From positions 58,394 through 122,393 of the forward strand of contig JAOBWK010000063.1 in NCBI GenBank assembly GCA_025463305.1: a DNA stretch of 64,000 nt. The letters are read 5' to 3'. Below the pieces are notes generated by a model. That model was not told the origin of the DNA and did no database searches. It worked only from the letters and a program-made list of their open reading frames with translations. Each line of letters starts with the position of its first letter. The first letter of the stretch is position 1. The stretch is from Ilumatobacteraceae bacterium (GTDB lineage: Bacteria; Actinomycetota; Acidimicrobiia; Acidimicrobiales; Ilumatobacteraceae). The position numbers and the translations under genes are program-made. Positions 1 through 8,665 of this stretch are shown here, in pieces.

Positions 1-788
1 AAGCAGCAGTTCGCGAACGTGAGCGTGGAGCCGACGGCGGCCGGTGCGTCGGCCGACGTGGACGGCATCTTCGAGCCGCTACCGATGTGCATGTTGATCG
101 TGACCTGGGAGTCGTTGCACGCCTTGAAGAACGGATCCCAGTAGCCGCTGTGGATGCTCGGCAGGCCGAGGTTCGGCGGGATCTCGCTGAAGCAGACGGC
201 GTGGACGCCGCGCGCGGCGTTGCGGTACACCTCGGCAGCGGCCAGCTCGGCGTCCCACAGCGGGACGATGATGAGCGGGATCAGGCGGCCGCCGGACTCG
301 CCGCACCACTCCTCGACCATCCAGTCGTTGTACGCCTCGACGCACAGCTTGCCGAGATCGTGGTCCTGCGCCTCGGTGAAGGTCTGACCGCAGAAGCGGG
401 GGAACGTCGGGAAGCAGAGCGAGGCCTCGATCCCGTTGACGTCCATGTCCTCGAGCCGCTCCTTGAGCAGGTACGAGCCCTGGCGCATCGTGTCATAGGT
501 GATGCCGGTCATCGTGATCTCGTCGCGGCCGAAGCCGACGGCGGTGTCGAGACGGGTGAGCGGACGACGGAGGTCCTCGAAGAACCACCAGTCGACGGGC
601 TCGCCGGGATCGCCCGGCTCGCCGGGGATGGCGGTGAACTTGCCGCCGATGAAGGTCATCTCCTTGACCGGGCGGCGCTCGATGCGCGGACCGATGTCCT
701 TGTACTTCGCCGGGAGGCGGTCGGACCAGACGGTGGCAGGCTCGATCACGTGGTCATCGACCGAGATGATCTTGGGCAGTTCGCGCAT
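1..788 (-). CDS. Amidohydrolase family protein (Amidohydro_2), 3' end outside window
   Basis: Metal-dependent hydrolase of the amidohydrolase-2 (TIM-barrel) superfamily. Read on the minus strand from ATG at 788 it begins MRELPKIISVDDHVIEP, whose D-D-H-V-x-E-P segment is the usual first metal-binding motif. About 262 codons are visible and the frame is still open at base 1, so the C-terminal catalytic His/Asp residues cannot be checked. In actinobacteria such proteins often belong to catabolic or decarboxylase-like pathways of aromatic or terpenoid acids; the substrate here is unknown. It is divergent from the phosphoesterase gene at 920, and an inverted repeat lies just upstream of its start. 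Confidence 0.85.
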   Translation of the reverse strand, partial: MRELPKIISVDDHVIEPATVWSDRLPAKYKDIGPRIERRPVKEMTFIGGKFTAIPGEPGDPGEPVDWWFFEDLRRPLTRLDTAVGFGRDEITMTGITYDTMRQGSYLLKERLEDMDVNGIEASLCFPTFPRFCGQTFTEAQDHDLGKLCVEAYNDWMVEEWCGESGGRLIPLIIVPLWDAELAAAEVYRNAARGVHAVCFSEIPPNLGLPSIHSGYWDPFFKACNDSQVTINMHIGSGSKMPSTSADAPAAVGSTLTFANCC

Positions 789-809
789 GTGCGGAACTGT
801 AGCCCGGTT

Positions 810-826
810 TCTGACGGTGTGTCAGA
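810..826. promoter_or_regulatory. Inverted repeat, candidate TetR-type operator
   Basis: TCTGAC, five bases, GTCAGA: perfect 6-bp arms, 22 bp upstream of the amidohydrolase start in the divergent intergenic region. Position and symmetry suit a dimeric repressor such as a TetR-family protein; the regulator is unknown. Confidence 0.35.
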
Positions 827-919
827 TTCGGAGCGGCCCCAATTCCGGAGAATCTGCACCGGCCTCTACGGCGTGGCGATGCACCCGACGCGACGCCCTG
901 ACCAGGCATACTCGGGATC

Positions 920-1465
920 GTGGTGGCTCCCGATGACCGTGATGCAGCCGGGACGAACGTGCTGCTGATCACCGACACGCACCTCGGTCCGGGCCAGGCC
1001 GGCGTGCTCGTCGACACGCTCGGCGGGCTGCTCGACGACGCCGATCTGATCGTGCACGCCGGTGACATCACCGACCGTTCGATCCTCGTCGCGCTGGGGG
1101 CCTTCGCGCCCGTGCGCGTCGTGCTCGGCAACAACGATCGCGGTCTCGCGTTGCCCGAGCGGATCGTGTTCGACGTCGACGGCGTGGAGATCGCCGTCGT
1201 GCACGACAGCGGCGCGTCGGCGGGACGCACGGCCCGGTTGCGGCGTTGGTTCCCCGACGCCGACGTGGTCGTGTTCGGCCACTCGCACATGCCATGGCTC
1301 GAGGTGGATCGGCGCGCCGACGGGCAGCTCCAGCACCACGTCAACCCGGGCTCGGCGATCCAGCGGCGACGCGCACCGCACCGAACGGCCGCCGTGCTGC
1401 AGATCGCGGGCGGCGCGGTCGCCGGGCTGCGGCACGTCACGTTGCCGCCGCAGCCCGTCTCCTAG
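920..1465 (+). CDS. YfcE/MJ0936-type metallophosphoesterase
   Basis: Small calcineurin-like phosphodiesterase of 181 aa. The motif series of the family is complete: DTHLG near residue 19, HAGDITD near 47, GNNDRG near 70, a single His in VVHDSG and GHSHMP near 119; these Asp, Asn and His residues bind two metal ions. Length matches the YfcE/MJ0936 family of general phosphodiesterases; the in vivo substrate is not predictable. GTG at 920 is followed by a second GTG, and a start a few codons later (before NVLLITDTH) is possible. The gene stands alone, 67 bp before an SDR gene. Confidence 0.85.
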   Translation: MVAPDDRDAAGTNVLLITDTHLGPGQAGVLVDTLGGLLDDADLIVHAGDITDRSILVALGAFAPVRVVLGNNDRGLALPERIVFDVDGVEIAVVHDSGASAGRTARLRRWFPDADVVVFGHSHMPWLEVDRRADGQLQHHVNPGSAIQRRRAPHRTAAVLQIAGGAVAGLRHVTLPPQPVS

Positions 1466-1532
1466 GGTCGTGGCGTTGCGGCAACGGCCGCCCGTCCGCT
1501 CGCTGCCCAGCCCGTTCCTCCGGAGACCCCCC

Positions 1533-2312
1533 ATGCTCGATCCACACGCGTTCCGCCTCGACGGCAAGACCATCCTCGTCACGGGAGCGGCCCGCGGGCT
1601 CGGCCGGGCGATGGCGATCGGCTTCGCCGTCTACGGCGCCGACATCGCGATCTGCGACCGCCTCGGCGACGAGCTGGCCGACACCAAGGAGACCATCGAG
1701 GTGTTCGGGCGTCCGGTGCAGACCGCCGTCCTCGACGTGCGCGACGCCGCCGCCGTCAACGAGTGGGTGGAGTCGCTCGGCGACATCGACGTGCTCGTCA
1801 ACAACGCGGCCGGCACCTTCCACGGCGCGTTCCTCGATGCCAGCGCGAACGCGCAGCGGGCGCTGATCGACGCCAACTTCACGAGCGTCACCAACTTCGT
1901 CAGGGCCTGCGTGCCGAAGATGCCGACGAGCTCGTCGATCATCAACATCACCTCGGTCGAGGCGTACCGCAGCTCACCGGGGTTCGGGATCTACGGCGCG
2001 ATGAAGGCCGCCGTCGAGCACCTCACTCGAACGCTCGCCCTGGAGCTCAGCGACCGCGGCATCCGCGTCAACACGATCGCCCCCGACGGCCTCCCGACGC
2101 CGGGCGACGGCGAGCTGTACATCGGCGAGCACGACGACTACGGCCGCAAGCTCGCTCTCGGCTGGGGTGTCACCGACGACATCTGCGGGCCGGCCGTGTT
2201 CCTCGCGTCCGCGGCGAGCCGCTACGTCACCGGCACCACCATCCACGTCGACGGCGGCAGCGACGCGGCCCGCGGCTGGTCCCGCGACGCCGCCGGCAAC
2301 TGGGTTCCGTGA
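1533..2312 (+). CDS. SDR family oxidoreductase
   Basis: Classical short-chain dehydrogenase of 259 aa. Visible are the nucleotide-binding TGAARGLG (residues 17-24), NNAA, the catalytic Ser in NITSVEAY and YGAMK as the Tyr/Lys pair, and the C-terminal VTGTTIHVDGG. NAD(P)-dependent oxidoreduction of an alcohol or ketone is expected; the substrate is unknown. ATG at 1533 is preceded by a weak purine stretch (CGGAGA). It runs in the same direction as the class II aldolase gene 68 bp downstream, and the two could serve one catabolic route. The spacer has short repeats of GATCCGGGT and TGATC. Confidence 0.9.
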   Translation: MLDPHAFRLDGKTILVTGAARGLGRAMAIGFAVYGADIAICDRLGDELADTKETIEVFGRPVQTAVLDVRDAAAVNEWVESLGDIDVLVNNAAGTFHGAFLDASANAQRALIDANFTSVTNFVRACVPKMPTSSSIINITSVEAYRSSPGFGIYGAMKAAVEHLTRTLALELSDRGIRVNTIAPDGLPTPGDGELYIGEHDDYGRKLALGWGVTDDICGPAVFLASAASRYVTGTTIHVDGGSDAARGWSRDAAGNWVP

Positions 2313-2380
2313 TCCGGGTGCCGTGATCCGGGTTCGGTGATCGGGGACATCGCGGGCGGGGCGCGAAGTAGCATCGGCCC

Positions 2381-3139
2381 ATGGCATACCCGTTGTTGGA
2401 TCCCCACGCGTACGAGCCCGACATCGCCGATCTGGCCGAGCTGCGCGCCCACCGCAAGACCCGCCTCGCGCTGGCGTACCGCGTCTTCGGCGCGCTGCGC
2501 TGGGGCGCGCTCGGCGACGGTCACATCTCGGCCCGCGACTCGGAGCGTGCCGACCACTTCTGGCTCGCCGGCTACGGGGTGCCGTTCAACTCGGTGACGG
2601 TCGACGACCTCGTGCTGGTCGGTCCGGAGGGCACCGTGGTCGACGGCCGCGGCGGCATCAACCAGGCCGCGCACAACATCCACTGGCCGATCCACGAGGC
2701 CCGCCCCGACATCGTCTCGGCGGCGCACACCCACACGCCGTACGGCACGCCGTTCTCGGCACTCGTCACCAAGCTGCGCCCGATCACCCAGGAGGCGTGC
2801 GCCTTCTACGACGACCACGAGATCTTCGACGACGAAGAGGTCGACATCGTCTCCACCGACGGCGGCAAGCGGATCGGGGTCGCGCTCGGCGATGCCAAGG
2901 CCGTCATCCTCCGCAACCACGGTCTGCTCACGGTCGGCCAGACGGTGGACGAGTGCGTCGGCTTCTACGTGATGATGGAGCGCACCGCCGAGGCGCACAT
3001 GAAGGCCCCGAACGGCAAGGCGATCGGCCACGAGGCGGCGAGCCAGGCTTACCTGGCCGTCGGCACCCACCTCGCCGGCTGGCACTACTTCCAGTGGCTG
3101 CTGCGCACCTACGTCCCCGACCCCACCGTCGTCGGCTGA
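2381..3139 (+). CDS. Class II aldolase/adducin family protein
   Basis: 252-aa member of the class II aldolase/adducin N-terminal family, zinc enzymes that cleave or epimerise sugar phosphates or act on related hydroxy-acids. HTHTPYG at about residues 116-122 supplies two of the metal-binding His residues and LRNHGLLTVG supplies the third. The C-terminal helix pattern (MMERTAEAHMKA) also fits. The family is broad and many members are unassigned decarboxylases or aldolases, so the reaction is left open. Start ATG at 2381; a good ribosome site is not evident. It converges on the DUF445 gene. Confidence 0.85.
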   Translation: MAYPLLDPHAYEPDIADLAELRAHRKTRLALAYRVFGALRWGALGDGHISARDSERADHFWLAGYGVPFNSVTVDDLVLVGPEGTVVDGRGGINQAAHNIHWPIHEARPDIVSAAHTHTPYGTPFSALVTKLRPITQEACAFYDDHEIFDDEEVDIVSTDGGKRIGVALGDAKAVILRNHGLLTVGQTVDECVGFYVMMERTAEAHMKAPNGKAIGHEAASQAYLAVGTHLAGWHYFQWLLRTYVPDPTVVG

Positions 3140-3156
3140 CCGCGTTCTGACCTGTC

Positions 3157-3192
3157 GAATGTGCCCTCTGGGGGGCATTCTCCTTCGGAGAA
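3157..3192. terminator. Hairpins between convergent genes
   Basis: Two adjacent hairpins: an imperfect one with GAATG/CATTC arms and a perfect one TTCTCC-TTC-GGAGAA at 3178-3192. They lie in the 60-bp gap between the stops of two convergent genes. There is no T-tract, so a terminator is only likely. Confidence 0.35.
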
Positions 3193-3199
3193 CGACTCG

Positions 3200-4450
3200 C
3201 TAGAAGAGGAGTTGGCCGACGGTGTAGATGATCAGGCCGGCGAGGCCACCGACGATGGTGCCGTTGATCCGGATGAACTGGAGGTCGCGGCCGACCTGGA
3301 GCTCCATCTTGCGGCTCGTCGACTCACCGTCCCAGCGAGCGACGGTGGACTCGATCAGCGCGCTGACCTCGCTGCGGTAGTTCTCGACGACGTAGCCGAC
3401 GGCCTGGGTGACCCAGCGATCGATCTTGGCCTGCAACTCGGGTTCGTCGCGCAAGCGCTCGCCGAGCTTGCCGAGCGAGGTCGCGATCCGCTCGCGCAGC
3501 TCGCTGTCGGGGCGTGATGCCGCATCGATCAGCCCGCGCTTCGCGTCGCGCCACAGCGACGAGATCCACGCCTGCATATCGGGATGGGCGAGCACCTCGT
3601 CCTTCAGCTGCTCGCCCTTGGCCAGCAGCTCCGGGTCGGTGCGCAGCCGATCGGCGAACGCTTCGACGCGCGCCTCGATGGTGTGGCGCACCTCGTGCTC
3701 GGGATCGGCGCCGACGTCGAGCAGGAAGCGGATGACCGCGTCGTAGATCTTGGTGAAGATCCGGTCGTCGATCGACTCCGGCACCCACCACGGCGACTCC
3801 TGCTCGAGCCGCTCGCGGAACGTGACCCGGTTGTCGTCGAGGAAGCCCTGCAGCCCGCTGAAGATCGCATCGAGCAGGCGCTGGTGGTGCCCGCCCTCGA
3901 CGGCCAGGTCGATGGTCTTGCCGAGCAGCGGCGCGACGGCGGTGGAGCGGATCCGGTTCTGGACGATCCGCTCGATGCCCTCCTGGACCTGGGTGTCGTC
4001 GATGACCTCGATCGCGCCGCGGATCACGTCGGCCACGCCGATCGCCGCCCGTGCCGCGTTCGCCGGCTCGGCCAGCCACTCGCCGATGCGGCGCCCGACG
4101 TCGATGCCGGCGAGCCGCTCCTCGAGGATCTCGCGCGACATGAAGTTGGTCTCGACGAACTCGCCGAGCGAGCGGCCGATCTCGTCCTTGCGGTTCGGGA
4201 TGATGGCGGTGTGGGGGATCGGCAGGCCGAGCGGATGGCGGAACAGCGCGGTGACGGCGAACCAGTCGGCGAGCGCGCCGACCATCGCTGCCTCGGCGAA
4301 CGCGCGCACGTAGCCCCACGCGCTCGAGCCGTCCTCGTTGGCGCGCGCGACGAGGAACAGCGCCGCGGCTGCGATCAGCAGCGCGAGCGCGAACAGCTTC
4401 ATCTTGCGGAGCGCGGCCGCCTTGGCCGCGTCGTTCAACGTCTCATCCAT
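3200..4450 (-). CDS. DUF445 domain-containing membrane protein
   Basis: 416-aa protein of the DUF445 (YheB/YjiN-like) family, function unknown, predicted in the cytoplasmic membrane. A hydrophobic helix (LFALALLIAAAALFLVA, residues about 17-33) and a C-terminal helix (IVGGLAGLIIYTVGQLLF) bracket a long, charged, helical middle containing the family's GALADWFAVTALFRHP segment. I chose ATG at 4450 rather than the longer open frame because MDETLNDAAKAA precedes a normal first helix and because this start overlaps the stop of the formylglycine-enzyme gene by 8 bases, which suggests translational coupling in a TetR-FGE-DUF445 operon. Confidence 0.85.
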   Translation of the reverse strand: MDETLNDAAKAAALRKMKLFALALLIAAAALFLVARANEDGSSAWGYVRAFAEAAMVGALADWFAVTALFRHPLGLPIPHTAIIPNRKDEIGRSLGEFVETNFMSREILEERLAGIDVGRRIGEWLAEPANAARAAIGVADVIRGAIEVIDDTQVQEGIERIVQNRIRSTAVAPLLGKTIDLAVEGGHHQRLLDAIFSGLQGFLDDNRVTFRERLEQESPWWVPESIDDRIFTKIYDAVIRFLLDVGADPEHEVRHTIEARVEAFADRLRTDPELLAKGEQLKDEVLAHPDMQAWISSLWRDAKRGLIDAASRPDSELRERIATSLGKLGERLRDEPELQAKIDRWVTQAVGYVVENYRSEVSALIESTVARWDGESTSRKMELQVGRDLQFIRINGTIVGGLAGLIIYTVGQLLF

Positions 4451-5267
4451 CCAGCGCTCCTGTGCCCAGCGGGTACGCACACCGAAACCCCACGTGACAG
4501 GCGGCCTCGTCGATGCCTTGGCGATGCCGCGCCGCCGGACGGTACCGGCGGCAGTAGTTCGCAGCACACAGGAACGAACCACCTTTGGCGACGACGGCCG
4601 CCGGTGACGTCGCTGGGCCGCCGCAGCACGATGCGGGGTGATGGTCCGTCGACCACGCATCCGCCGTCAGCTCCCACACGTTGCCGAGCATGTCGAACAA
4701 CCCGAACGGGTTGGGCGGGAACGAGCCGACCGGCATCGTGCCCGGCGGCCGGGTGCGGATCGAGCGCCACGGGAACTCGCCGAGCCACACGTTGGCCAGC
4801 AGCATCCCGTCGCCGGCCAATGGCCAGTCGACACCGAGCTGCTCGCCGGCTCCAGCGGCCCACTCCCACTCGGCTTCGGTCGGCAACCGGCCGCCGGCCC
4901 ACGCCGCATAGGCCGCGGCGTCATCGCGGCTGATCGCGACCACGGGATGGTCGTCGTGCTCGCCGTCGAGCGCGACCTCGCGCGGCCGCCGCCAGGTCGC
5001 CCCGGCATCGTGGCGCCACCACGCATCCGGCCGACCGAGGTCGACGGGCGCGTCGGCGGGCACGAACACCGCGCTGCCGCTCCGCTCGGCCGTCGTGATG
5101 TGCCCCGTCGACGACACGAACGCGGCGAACTGGGCGTTGGTCACCGGGTGCACGTCGATCTCGAAGTCGTCGACCCGCACCTCGCGCGACGGCGCCTCCT
5201 CCGGATACGCATGGTCGTCGCCCTGGACGAAGGTGCCGGCGGGGATCGCCCGACGTGGCGCGGTCAC
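4443..5267 (-). CDS. Formylglycine-generating enzyme family protein (SUMF1/FGE)
   Basis: 274-aa FGE-sulfatase domain protein. It starts with AIPAGTFVQGDDHAYPEE and contains PVTNAQFAAFV, RLPTEAEWEWAA and a terminal region GGSFLCAANYCRRYR-PAAR. The C-x4-C pair in SFLCAANYC matches the two copper-binding catalytic cysteines of true FGE, which oxidises a Cys of CxPxR in sulfatases to formylglycine; many family members lack them, so this one may be active. No sulfatase is present in the window. GTG start overlaps the TetR stop by four bases (GTGA), and its own stop overlaps the DUF445 start. Confidence 0.85.
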   Translation of the reverse strand: MTAPRRAIPAGTFVQGDDHAYPEEAPSREVRVDDFEIDVHPVTNAQFAAFVSSTGHITTAERSGSAVFVPADAPVDLGRPDAWWRHDAGATWRRPREVALDGEHDDHPVVAISRDDAAAYAAWAGGRLPTEAEWEWAAGAGEQLGVDWPLAGDGMLLANVWLGEFPWRSIRTRPPGTMPVGSFPPNPFGLFDMLGNVWELTADAWSTDHHPASCCGGPATSPAAVVAKGGSFLCAANYCRRYRPAARHRQGIDEAACHVGFRCAYPLGTGALDG

Positions 5268-5890
5268 CCGTGGCGGCTCGGCGCCTGCAGGGCACCGACG
5301 CTCATGTCGATCAGGTTGGCGACGAACGCCTCGTCCGTGAGGTGCAGTGTGCGTCCCTGGTCGATCTGACGGGCGCGGAGCGCGAGCGCGTCGGACACGA
5401 GCATCAGCATCGTGGTGACCCGTTCGTGGCGCACCTCGCTCGGCTGGTCCGGGATGGCCGCAGCGATCATCGACATCGCCGCGTGGGCCTGCGGCGGCGT
5501 CTGCGGGGGGCCGTCGTCCCAGAAGTCGAAGAGATCGGTGAGCTGGGCGATGACCCGCAGGAACTCGCGGCCCTCGTCGGTCTCCAGCTTGCGTGCGAAC
5601 GGCAGCACGAACGCACGCACCACGGCGGGGATGTCCGACCGGAGCCCGTCGGCCTCGATCGCCGCGAGCATCTCGGCACGCTCGTCCTCGATGCCCTCGT
5701 TGTGCCGCTCGATGATCGCGTTGAGGAGACCCTCACGACCACCGAAGTGGTAGTGCAGCGCGCTGGTGTTCTTCTGTCCGGCCCGTTCGATCACCGTGCG
5801 CAGCGGCACGCGGAAGACACCCTGTTCGGCGAACAGGTGCTGCCCGATGGTGATCAACTTGTCGCGCGTGTCGTGCGCCGTGCGAGCCAC
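5264..5890 (-). CDS. TetR/AcrR family transcriptional regulator
   Basis: 208-aa repressor-type regulator. The N-terminal helix-turn-helix is clear: AEQGVFRVPLRTVIERAG followed by SALHYHFGGREGLLNAII, the usual third-helix and YHF-x-G signature. The remainder is a helical ligand-binding domain. ATG at 5890 gives a normal-length N-terminus (TRDKLITIGQHLFAEQG). It heads an operon with the formylglycine enzyme and DUF445 genes and is divergent from the SDR gene at 5963 across 72 bp, so either or both units may be its target. I found no strong palindrome in that gap. Confidence 0.9.
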   Translation of the reverse strand: MARTAHDTRDKLITIGQHLFAEQGVFRVPLRTVIERAGQKNTSALHYHFGGREGLLNAIIERHNEGIEDERAEMLAAIEADGLRSDIPAVVRAFVLPFARKLETDEGREFLRVIAQLTDLFDFWDDGPPQTPPQAHAAMSMIAAAIPDQPSEVRHERVTTMLMLVSDALALRARQIDQGRTLHLTDEAFVANLIDMSVGALQAPSRHG

Positions 5891-5962
5891 GGGGTCACCC
5901 TAGCCAGGCGGTCGCGACGGGCTCTGGCTCGGCTCGGCGGCCCGACGTGCTCTACTGGCGAG

Positions 5963-6811
5963 ATGATCGCTGACATGACGGGACACGTCGCGCTGGTCAC
6001 CGGAGCGGGCAGCGAGGAGGGCATCGGCTTCGCGGCCGCGAGGGTGCTCGTCGGCTGTGGCGCGCGCGTGGCCATCGTCGCGACGTCGGAACGGATCCAC
6101 GACCGTGCCATCGAGCTGGGCGACGATGCGATCGGCATCGTCGCAGATCTCACCGATCCGGACGCGGTCGACTCGATGTTCGCCGAGCTGTTCGCCTGGC
6201 GAGAACGGCTCGACATCGTCGTCAACAACGCGGGGATGACGTCGGTCGGCGCGGGCACCGACGCCGCCCGGCCGCTGGAGGAGCTGTCGCTCGACGAGTG
6301 GCACGAGACGATCCAACGCAACCTCGGCACGGCCTTCCTGGTGTGCCGCAGCGCGGTGCCGATCATGCGCGAGGCCGGCTACGGGCGCATCGTCAACGTC
6401 GCCTCGACATCGGGACCCGTGTCGGCGTTCACCGACGGCAGCGCGTACGCGTCGGCCAAGGCCGGGATGGTGGGCATGACGCGAGCCCTGGCGATCGAGG
6501 TCGCCCGCGCGGGCATCACCGTGAACGCCGTCGCGCCGGGCTGGATCGACACCGCATCGGCGAGCGAGAGCGAACGCCGGGCCGGCGCGGCGTCGCCGAT
6601 CGGACGGAGTGGTACGGCCGACGAGGTGGCCGGCGCGATCGCGTTCCTGGCCTCGCCGGCGGCGTCGTACATCACCGGCACCACGCTGGTGATCGACGGC
6701 GGCAACGCCATCGCCGAGGACCACGCGCCGGGTGGCCGGGTGCCGACGGGGACACCGCCGGCGAGCTGGCGCATCGGCCCGGTCGCGACCGGCGATGCGG
6801 TGCCGCGATGA
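5963..6811 (+). CDS. SDR family oxidoreductase
   Basis: 282-aa classical SDR. TGAGSEEGIGFA carries the glycine motif with a two-residue insertion compared with TGxxxGIG, then VNNAG, VNVASTSG, YASAK as catalytic Tyr/Lys and YITGTTLVIDGG. The last 30 residues after IDGG (rich in Pro and Gly) extend past the normal end of the fold. ATG at 5963 is chosen; a second in-frame ATG lies four codons later. It overlaps the next SDR gene by ATGA, so the pair is probably co-translated and could act on one substrate pathway. Confidence 0.9.
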   Translation: MIADMTGHVALVTGAGSEEGIGFAAARVLVGCGARVAIVATSERIHDRAIELGDDAIGIVADLTDPDAVDSMFAELFAWRERLDIVVNNAGMTSVGAGTDAARPLEELSLDEWHETIQRNLGTAFLVCRSAVPIMREAGYGRIVNVASTSGPVSAFTDGSAYASAKAGMVGMTRALAIEVARAGITVNAVAPGWIDTASASESERRAGAASPIGRSGTADEVAGAIAFLASPAASYITGTTLVIDGGNAIAEDHAPGGRVPTGTPPASWRIGPVATGDAVPR

Positions 6812-7575
6812 GTGACGCACCGGTCGTGCTGATCACCGGCGGCGCCGGTGGCATGGGCGTCGCCGCGGCGCGTCGGTTCGTCACCGGCGGATGGCGGGTG
6901 GTGGTGGCCGATCACGATCAGATCCGCGCCGAGGCACTCGCCGACGAGCTCGGACCCGACGTGGTCGCCGTCCACTGCGACGTGACCCGGCCGGAGTCGT
7001 GCCACGCCGCGGTCCGCGAGGCACTGGCCTGGGCCGGCCGGCTCGACCACACGATCGCCGCCGCCGGTCTGTGGACGGAGGGGCCGATCGACGATGTCGA
7101 CGAGTTCGAGTTCGATCGGGTGATGGCGGTCAACGTGAAGGGCGTGTTCTTCACGTGCAAGGCCTCGGTGGCCGCACTGCGCGAGTCGCGCGGTTCGATC
7201 ACCCTCGTCGCCAGCGATGCCGGGCTGCAGGCCAACAAGGGCGCGTCGGTGTACTGCGCGTCGAAGGGCGCGGTGGTGCTGCTCGCCAAGACGCTTGCGC
7301 TCGACCTCGCCCCCGACGGCGTGCGCGTCAACGCGGTCTGTCCGGGCGACGTGATGACGCCGATGCTGCGCTACCAGGCCGATGCCTACGGCGGCACGGA
7401 TCAGGAGGGCTACCTCGCCGGCCTGCTCGCCAAGTACCCGCAGGGCGCGACGGCGCGCTTCATCGACCCCGCCGAGATCGCCGAGATGCTCTGGTTCCTC
7501 GCCCAGCCGACATCGGCGCCGATCACGGGGGCGGCGCTCAGCATCGACTTCGGGTTGAGCTCGGGCATCCAGTGA
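6808..7575 (+). CDS. SDR family oxidoreductase
   Basis: 255-aa SDR. ITGGAGGMGVAAA is the cofactor loop; the catalytic region reads VASDAGLQ-NKGASVYCASKGAV, with Ser, Tyr and Lys all in place. The usual NNAG is replaced by AAAG in HTIAAAGLWTEG, a change seen in divergent members. VNAVCPGDVMTPM and the terminal TGAALSIDFGLSSG fit the family. Its ATG overlaps the stop of the preceding SDR gene. Two SDR genes coupled in this way often encode successive or opposing steps, but the substrate is unknown. Confidence 0.88.
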   Translation: MSDAPVVLITGGAGGMGVAAARRFVTGGWRVVVADHDQIRAEALADELGPDVVAVHCDVTRPESCHAAVREALAWAGRLDHTIAAAGLWTEGPIDDVDEFEFDRVMAVNVKGVFFTCKASVAALRESRGSITLVASDAGLQANKGASVYCASKGAVVLLAKTLALDLAPDGVRVNAVCPGDVMTPMLRYQADAYGGTDQEGYLAGLLAKYPQGATARFIDPAEIAEMLWFLAQPTSAPITGAALSIDFGLSSGIQ

Positions 7576-7651
7576 GGCGGCACGCGGCGGTCGAACCGCA
7601 TCCGAGTCGGCGACGCGGTTGGCGGCAGGTGTGGCGGGGTACCGCGCTGAC

Positions 7652-7891
7652 ATGAGCGACGCCCAGGATCAGGCAGAGGACTTCGACGAGGACGCGATCG
7701 GCACGGACGACGCGGTCACCAGCGACGAGGCCGAGGTCGACGCCGATGCGGAGTGGCCGCCGAGCCGGCCGCACGGCATCCAGTTCGCCGACGCCGACGT
7801 GACCGACGAGTCGTTCGCCGAGCGCACCGCCCAGGAGGAGCCCGAGGTCTGGGAGGCCGAAGTCGCCGACGCGAACGTCGGCGACGACTGA
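7652..7891 (+). CDS. Small acidic protein
   Basis: 79-aa, strongly acidic protein with no signal or membrane segment (about a third Asp/Glu). The C-terminal half, DESFAERTAQEEPEVWEAEV, resembles the acidic actinobacterial DUF5709-type proteins with a E-S-L-x-x-R-L-A-x-E-x-P-D-V pattern, but I am not certain. ATG at 7652 follows a weak site; the frame is open farther upstream but composition changes there. Function unknown. It converges on the FrnE gene, with 18 bp between the stops. Confidence 0.6.
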   Translation: MSDAQDQAEDFDEDAIGTDDAVTSDEAEVDADAEWPPSRPHGIQFADADVTDESFAERTAQEEPEVWEAEVADANVGDD

Positions 7892-7909
7892 CGCGCCCTG
7901 CGACAGATG

Positions 7910-8611
7910 TCAGTCGCAGCCGTCGATGCCGCAGGTCTGTCCGTCGGCGTCGGCGAGCATCGTCAATGGATGAGCGGCCGCCCAGCCCTGGGCCAGCGCG
8001 GACGCGAACGCCTCGGTTGGCTGCGCGCCGGAGAGCCCGATGGCCCGATCGATGACGAAGAACGGCACGCCGCGGATGCCCAACGCCTCGCCTTCGTCGA
8101 TGTCGGCGCGGACGTCGTCGCTGTAGCGGTCGCCCTCCAGACCCGTGCGGACCGTGGTCTCGGCGAGGCCGACCTCTGCGCCGATCGCCACCAGCACGTC
8201 GATGTCGCCGATGTCGGCGGCGTGCTCGAAGTGCGCCGAGAGCAGCTGCTCCTTGACGGCGTCGGCCACACCCGCGTCCTTGGCGAGGTGCAGGAACCGG
8301 TGGGCGAGGAAGCTGTTGGCGACGACGACGTGGGCGAAGTCGTAGTGCAGACCGACACCGGCGGCCTGCTCGGTGACGTGCTCGAACATCTGCGTGACCC
8401 GGTCGCGCGGCATGCCCTTGCGCGTGCTGAGGTAGTCGAGCTCCGTGCCGTCGTAGTGCTCGGGAAGCGTGGGGTCGAGCTGGAAGCTGCGCCAGACGAG
8501 GTCGACCTCGTCGCGATGGGCGAACCGCTCGAGCGCGGCCTCGAACCGGCGCTTGCCGATGTAGCACCACGGGCACGCGACGTCTGACCAGATCTCGATG
8601 AGCACGGCCAT
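7910..8611 (-). CDS. FrnE-like DsbA family thiol oxidoreductase
   Basis: 233-aa cytoplasmic DsbA/2-hydroxychromene-2-carboxylate isomerase family protein. SDVACPWCYIGKRRFE at the N-terminus has the C-P-W-C redox pair, and the C-terminus GQTCGIDGCD holds the second C-x4-C pair typical of FrnE. GIRGVPFFVID supplies the cis-proline loop. FrnE proteins act in disulfide exchange and oxidative-stress tolerance. ATG at 8611 is chosen over the much longer open frame upstream, which would overlap the divergent pirin gene starting at 8666. Confidence 0.9.
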   Translation of the reverse strand: MAVLIEIWSDVACPWCYIGKRRFEAALERFAHRDEVDLVWRSFQLDPTLPEHYDGTELDYLSTRKGMPRDRVTQMFEHVTEQAAGVGLHYDFAHVVVANSFLAHRFLHLAKDAGVADAVKEQLLSAHFEHAADIGDIDVLVAIGAEVGLAETTVRTGLEGDRYSDDVRADIDEGEALGIRGVPFFVIDRAIGLSGAQPTEAFASALAQGWAAAHPLTMLADADGQTCGIDGCD

Positions 8612-8665
8612 GGCAACGTCGTCGCGACAGCGGGCATTCCCGGCGCGACCGGCGAGACTGGCGAG

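Noticed and set aside
3200..4660. 486-codon version of the DUF445 gene
   Set aside because: The extra N-terminal 70 codons are Arg-rich antisense-like sequence lying inside the formylglycine-enzyme gene; ATG 4450 fits the family.
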